NCBI GenBank assembly: GCA_001804025.1
Contig: MHFC01000012.1
Coordinates: 10,158 to 18,637 of the forward strand
Direction of reading: 5' to 3'
Origin: Omnitrophica bacterium GWA2_52_8
Lineage (GTDB): Bacteria; Omnitrophota; Omnitrophia; Omnitrophales; Aquincolibacteriaceae
Length of the DNA stretch: 8,480 nucleotides
Made by a program: the position numbers and the translations under genes. Positions 1 through 6,000 of the stretch are shown here, piece by piece. Each line of letters opens with the position of its first letter. Position 1 is the first letter of the stretch. The notes beneath the pieces were generated by a model. The model searched no databases, had not been told where the DNA came from, and saw nothing but the letters and a program-made list of their open reading frames with translations.

Positions 1-3000
1 AAGCGCCGGGAGATCCCCAGCGTATGCGGCCCCGCGCGCGCCTTGAGAAACTTCAACTGGAATCAGATCCGCGCCATGAAGAAAACCGGCGCGCCATCGA
101 GGCCGTCAAAGAAGAAACGCGTGCGGGGCATGAATTTAGCATGGCAGTTTCCGCCGCAAGACTGTCTGCAATATACGGAGCAGCGGTCAACGGCCGCATT
201 GAAAAGGTGAAGGCGGTTGAACTCTTCAAATCTCTCCTTGAAACGGGTTCTGCATGGCCCCGGGTTGAAAGCGAAATCCACAAAATGATCGATGAAATTT
301 CGCATATGGAGTTTATGGATCTGGAGCAGTGCACGGACTGGCTTAAGGGGCTCAAACCGGTGGCGTTTAATGCCGCGCATGCACGGCTCGGCGCCGCGGC
401 CGACAACGAAGCGCTGCAGCGCGTTTACTACGATGCAAGACGCGGTTACTGGCTGGAATGGCTTCGCGCACATCGGGAAGAGACACAGGTCCCCGAAAAC
501 CCCGAAGCCTTGAGAAGCGCCCTGGTATTTCTGGATATTGCCATGACGGCCGTCTCGATCATCGAACATGAATGGGCGGCCACGCAGCTGATAACCGAAA
601 CCGCGGCGCCGCTCGCCGCCGATGCGGTCGCTGAGGAAAATGTGCATCATGCCAATATCGGCGTTCTTTTCCTCGGGGAAAACGGCCCGCGCTTTGTTCC
701 CGGCGCCGGCGGTCTGGAATCGGAGAGCATGTTTGTAAATTATTACCCTGTTCAGCATATCAAACAGTGGTACCGCGAAGGGGAAGGAATTGTTTTGCTC
801 ACAGCCACCCTGACGGGCTACCCGAGCACACAACAGTGGCAGTTTTTTATTGAAAATGCCAGAAATTTGCAGACCTATTTGCCGGGGCGGCCGCGCATTT
901 TACTCGGAACGGTGGATGAAACCGGACAGCTGCGCACCTTTGAGCCCAAGGCACCCGGAGGTGATTTGTTGAAGTGGACGCCGGAAAGGGGCGAAAAAGG
1001 GGAAGAAATCCGCAAATATTCCAAGGTTTTTCAGGCCGCAATGGAAAAACTTGTAACGCCGGTTGCGGCTGCCTCCGCCATTGAAAGACCCGATGAAGCG
1101 CCCCGCCACGGAGTGCTAATCAATAACATCCTGCGTTCGGTGCCGCGCCGCATTGAAGAAATCGTTTATGAAGCAACCGAAAACCGCGAGATGGCCGCGC
1201 GTATAATCGCAGCGGTCCAGGCGCGTTTTCAGAAGGACATCAGCCTGTTTGAAGCCGCCGAAATGAATCCCGAAGGCATCAACCGCGAAAAATTTGGACG
1301 TACTGCCGCATTAATCAAATCAAATTACAACCGGTTTGCTTATCTCGCGGCGGCGATGATTCAGGAATTGCTGGTAGCCGAGACCATGGAACAAAATTTT
1401 ACTCCTGTTGCGGTTCCGGGACTCACTCCGAAAGGTTTTGGGGGAAACGGGAAGGGCCGGCTGAGTTCCGACGAGCTTAAGAAAACGCTGGCGCTTAGTT
1501 ACCGGACCGCGCTTTCCGGCCGGATCCCGCCGAATTCGGCGGGAGTTTCCATCGACCCCCAATCGCCGGCTGGACACAATGATTTTCTGTTTTATGCCGC
1601 ATCCCAGGGCGGGCAAGCGGCCGTTTCGCATTTCATAATGTGGGCCGGTGACGGGGGAGAGATCCATCAGGCACTGCTCCCGGACCCGGAGATAGCGCAT
1701 GACGCAGAGGTTCGCAGGGCGGGCTTGTTTGTGACCCGGCTCCGGCAGCAGGATTTGAACGCGTCGGCTCAAACCCGGCACGGGCTCGAAGAGCTTATCA
1801 AGATTCTGGCGCAGCGGGAAAAAATGCTTTCAGGTTCTGAAGAAGCGCTTCGCGGCTGGCTGAAAACAGAAGTTGTCGCCGGGATGCAGGTTTTGATCAG
1901 CGGTGCCGAGGACCGCTTCCGGGAACTGGAACGCGAAACGAACGGGCCGGAAGCGCTCAGGGCGGTTTCCGCGGTGCTGGATATTCAAACCCGGCAACAG
2001 CGACTGCGCGACCGGCTGCGCCAGGCTGAGCAAGAGTTTGATCTCAAAGTAAACCCGGAGAAAGACATTATCACGGCGGCCGATGCCTTGAGCGTATTAC
2101 AGCCGCTTGTCCGGGACCTTGGGGATATTTCCGGACAAATTGCCGTTCAGGCCCACGGGTTTGTCCGGGTGATGGAGCATGAGGAGAGCGGATATGAAAT
2201 CGCGGCCGGTCCCGCGCACAGGATTTTTGAAGCGCTCCGAGAAAACATCCCGGATATCCGGCTTTATGACAAACCGGCAGATATTTCCGGGGATGTTTGG
2301 CAGCAAGTTTTTTTTATGGCCTGCAGGCTGGGACTCGCCCGTGAAATCCGCGATTCATTTTTGCCCCGGCTGGACGACGCGCAGGCTTCTGTCCGGCCGC
2401 TGGCTGCGGATATTCTTGACCGGGCTGACGCGCTCACCGTTTCTGAAAAAACCTATACCGTTTCGGATTTTCTGGCTCGCGGGCTGGAGCCGGCATCTCC
2501 TGCCATGGTGGTTTCGGATGTGCCTGTTTGGGGAATCGGAATGCTTTACCTGGACCGCAAGCGCCGGCCTGAGGAATTTGTGGCCGGCGGCTTCAGCGCC
2601 GGCATCCGCGACTTTAGTCCCGCGTTTGAACCGGAAAAAATCCGGCAATCTTACGACCCGGACCGCCACGGAACGATCATTCTCTTATATCCGTCGATCA
2701 CCGGCCGTCCGCACATCGGCCAGATCGACGCTTTTTTCCGGGCATGGAAGCAGCTTCAGCCGCTGGTTGCAAGCGGGACCGAAATCTGGATGGGGACCGT
2801 ACTTCCCGACGGGACCCTGTATTCGTTTCGAGTCCCGGAATTGACACAAAATGCGGATTTTTATTTTCAAAATGCCGCAGCCGCCTATTTTGGAGCGCGC
2901 ACATTCCGAAGCTTTGCAGGGCGGTACATGACCCTTGCGATGAATTCCGAAAGGTGGTCCGGGAGAAGCGTTTCCGAAATCCTGGCCGGAATTTTCAAAC

Positions 3001-6000
3001 AAGCGGTTCAAGAAAGCCTGGGGCTCACCCCTGGGCAGAAAGACATGGAGCGTTTTAGGGACAGATTCCGCGCCGACTTCGATGCCGCGGCCAAAGTGCG
3101 TTCCCGGCAGGATTTTGCGCGGGTGGTTAACCCGATCCTGTTCCGGATGATTGTCTATGCGGGAGAAATTACGGCCGACAGATTTCTGGACATTGAAAAC
3201 ATATTCGATGTGGTCGATCTGAGCGATGGCAAACAGGAAAAAGCGAACGCCCCTCCGTCCGAAGACGAATTGAGAGAAGCGGTTAGGCAGACCTTTGCGC
3301 TGGCGTATCAAGGAGGAGGTTATTTCCCGAATACGGCCGCCATCCGAGCGCCGGTCGGCACAGACAGGAACAAAACTTATTTTGTTGTGGATGCCTCGGA
3401 TAACGAGAAGCCCGGGGTTATTGATCTTTCCATCGGAGTGAGCCAGCAGCTTATGTATTTTTTGCTGCCCGACCCGGCGTTATCGGGTCAACCCCGGATC
3501 CGGCAGGAAAGGAAATATATTGCGGCAGTTCCCGACGACTTTTTTGATGATATGGCAGTTCCGGGCCAGCTTTACCAGGAAATTAGAGAAGCGCTCGACC
3601 AAAGTGTAAAAAAATCGGGAGAACTGTCACCGGCCGGATACAGTCAATGGTTGTTAAACGAAATTGTCGAACCGGCACTCGGCATGCTCAGCCCGGCGCA
3701 GGCGCGCCTGGAGTCTTATCACGCGGACGGGCGCGACCAGGCAGTATGGGATGTTGAAACAGCTGTGGACGAAATGTACCGCCGCGAAAGGGAGATCGAA
3801 GCCATTGTCCGGCGGGTTTTAAGCACTGTTTTAAGGGCCGAAGCAGACGGGAAAATACCGTTATCCGTCATCCGGAACGCTCTCAAACCGGCCGTTGACG
3901 AAATTGCGGCGCGTTCGGTTGTTGTTGCGTCCGTGGCGGAATACTATCTCAGGGCTATGGCATCTTATCCGGATGCCCATCCCGAGGACACGGATTATTT
4001 CCGGACGGTTGTTTTTTCCATCCTGCAGCATTCGCAATATCCGAACGCTTACGGAATACCGGCCAACATCAGCGGGATTGCCTGGACCCGCGTTTTTTTC
4101 GATGCCTACCGGAAATGTTTTATCAAGACGCTGGACGAAATGCGCAGAAAGTTACAGGGCGGGACACCGGTATCCAACGAGGAAATTTCCGGCACAGCGG
4201 ATCTGGTCAGCCGCATTTTGAGCTTTGAGCAGAGTGATGCGATGTCCAAAATCGTCGCCGGGAGACAGGAACCGCTCAAAAAAATCGATCAGGTTGAAAG
4301 ATTTCCCGATTGGACCATTGGGGCGCTTTATGTCGGCCGCGGAGGGAAAATCCGCCGGTTTATTCCCGGAGGAGGCTCCCGGATTCCTTTAAAGGCGCTT
4401 CAAGCCGGTTTTCATACAATGCAGCTCGGGCAATGGATGAAGCCTGATGACGAAGCGGCGGTGTTGCTGTTTCCGTCGCTCACCGGGCATCTGCACGCCT
4501 CACAGATCGAATCTTATTTTTTGGCCTGGCATGAATTAAAGCAGCAGCTAAAACCCGGCCAGCAAGTCTGGACAGGCATCGTAACTTCAGACGGGCAGGT
4601 TAATTTTTACAAACCCAAACACCTTATGAATGACGAGCCGCGCCTGTGGGTTGAAACATTCGCCAGGATTGTGACGGCGCGTGATGCCACGGTGCTTTTC
4701 GGAGAGCATCTGCTGCGCCAGGCCAGAGAGGAATCGGCGGCGCTTTTTTCCGCGGCGGCCAAGAGTCAGTGGAGGCTTTTTGAAAAAATCATGCAGAGCG
4801 CTTATCAAAAGGCTTTTAATGCCTCTCTTCCGGAAGAAGATCTGGCCGAAATGCGCAGGCGGCTGGGGGATAAAATCCGGCGGTTCGGCCAGGCAAAGAG
4901 CGAGGCGAAATTCGTAGAGGAGTTCAACCTGATCATGTTTTTTACGGTTTTGTTTATCGGAGAAAAAGCAGCCAAAACACGTTTGCCGTTCGAGGATTGG
5001 TTTGAGGCGGCGCAGCCCGGTTATGTCCGTCAAGCAACCGAAGAAAACCCCCTGCTTTTGAAATTCCGGCGCATTGTGAGCCAGGCCGTGCGGCACGGCC
5101 TGATCGAAGGGACGCAGGAGGCAAGACAAACGGCCCTGGAATTCATGGAGCAATACTGGAACCACGGGGGGAAGCCCAATTTCCAGAAGTTCAAGCCGGT
5201 TTGGGAAATGCGGTTAAACCGGGCGCGGGAAGTTGAAAGGATATTCAAGGCGGAAAATCCCCGCGATTTTTCTGCGGTCAAACATGCCCTTTTAGCAAGC
5301 GAGCAATACCTGGAGAATTGTACTCCGGCCGAATGCCAGACGGTCGAGACCGCACGGCGCGAACTTTTCCGGGCGTTTATAGGAAAATATCCGGAGGGAT
5401 TAAAGACAAGAATTGACCAGGCCGCCCCGGCATCTTCTGAGGAGGAGCCCGGGCCTGCCGCGCTTGAGGGCATCGAAAGGGAATGGGGCGAAATCTCCGA
5501 ATTTCTTGCGATGCCGGAGTTTTCAGAATTCACCGCCGCAAAACAGGCGGTCGAAGCCCTGTGGCCCCAGATCGATTCGGCAAAGACGGCTGAAAGACTG
5601 ATTCACCAAGTCCAGACTCTTGAAAAATCAAATTATCGCGCCCTGCAGGCTTATGTGGAAAAGGCGGTCCGTCTCGGAAGTGAAATCCAGGCGTTTCTGA
5701 TGGCTGCGGCAGGCGAAGGCGGCGGGCGATGGCGTCAGGCGGTGGCCCGGCAAAGGGCGCCATTAATAGAAGCCGCTTCTGTGAAAATTCATAATGCGGT
5801 CGATGAGGCCGCGGATTTCCCGGATTTACGGGAAGCCGAAGCGAATGTCAAAAAAGCCGAACGGGCGGCAAGAGAGATTCTCGAAGTCTTCGAAAGCGCC
5901 GGGGATGCGGCAGTAAATCCGGTCAAAGATGTTCAGGATCATGCCGGAAAAGTCCTCCGCGCCATTACCGCAATCCGGAGCCTTGAGGCGGCCGTAAATG

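Larger units (their letters stand above)
393..1919 (+). repeat. Repeat module 1 (D1-A1-C1-B1-E1)
   Basis: First complete copy of a tandem protein module. Landmarks: D1 helix RVYYDARR with Val141; A1 domain from residue 217; C1 hydrophobic helix with Asn443 and QE at 454-455; B1 with PNSAG at 510-514 and LLPDP at 558-562; E1 starting WLKTEVV at 619. Spacings match module 2: D to A 76 versus 74 residues, C to B 68 versus 67, LLPDP to E tryptophan 61 versus 62, and LLPDP to the next D valine 211 versus 210. The exception is A to C, 226 residues here versus 200 and 205 in the other copies, so this copy carries about 21-26 extra residues after the A domain. The copies are strongly diverged at both protein and DNA level, so the duplication is old. 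Confidence 0.75.
2271..3710 (+). repeat. Repeat module 2 (D2-A2-C2-B2-E2)
   Basis: Second complete copy. D2 reads KPADISG then W766, with VFF at 769-771. Module 3 has PANISG, W1361 and VFF in the same register. A2 starts at W843. C2 has Asn1043 and GE at 1054-1055. B2 has PNTAA from 1109 and LLPDP at 1154-1158. E2 starts WLLNEIV at 1216, against WLKTEVV in E1. The D-to-D period to module 3 is 595 residues; the A-to-A period is 594. Across A, modules 2 and 3 align without any gap over at least 105 residues (31 identities counted by hand). Across the C region they align without a gap over 76 residues (17 identities). This is the clearest evidence that the modules are homologous. Confidence 0.85.
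4053..5015 (+). repeat. Repeat module 3, C-terminally shortened (D3-A3-C3, no B or E found)
   Basis: Third copy. D3 reads GIPANISG then W1361 and VFFDAYRK from 1364; A3 runs 1437-1541; C3 has Asn1642 and GE at 1653-1654. D to A spacing is 73 residues, like 76 and 74 before. A B segment would be expected to place its PN near residue 1709 and its LLPDP near 1753, but neither is there. The sequence instead stays helical, with a lone KPN at 1724-1726. The E tryptophan motif is also missing near 1815. The module therefore ends after C, and the tail begins. Confidence 0.75.

Noticed and set aside
63..833. A 256-residue open frame on the minus strand
   Set aside because: It lies opposite the giant frame, where the D1 and A1 repeat landmarks are conserved at protein level. 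GC-rich codon third positions easily leave the antisense frame open. Its translation shows no recognisable domain.
2179..2844. A 221-residue open frame on the plus strand in another frame
   Set aside because: It overlaps D2 and A2, whose similarity to modules 1 and 3 exists only in the giant frame. Its translation is rich in Arg, Ser, Trp and Pro, as expected of an out-of-frame reading.
2685..3311. A 208-residue minus-strand open frame, and other 60-190-residue minus-strand frames along the window
   Set aside because: All sit inside the continuous coding frame, have Arg/Pro/Ser-rich shadow composition and share no family motif I can see.
3310..3320. Perfect Shine-Dalgarno-like AAGGAGGAGGT, possible internal gene start
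   Set aside because: It encodes the glycine turn of B2, no ATG, GTG or TTG in the giant frame follows at 5-12 bases, and the upstream frame has no stop.
4938..4961. Hydrophobic stretch FFTVLFIG as a transmembrane helix
   Set aside because: Only about 13 hydrophobic residues between charged flanks, and it aligns with the more polar C1 and C2 helices, so a buried amphipathic helix is more likely.
5319..5336. Cys pair (residues about 1773 and 1778) as a zinc site
   Set aside because: It is an isolated C-x4-C without a second Cys/His pair nearby, and it falls in ordinary helical sequence.
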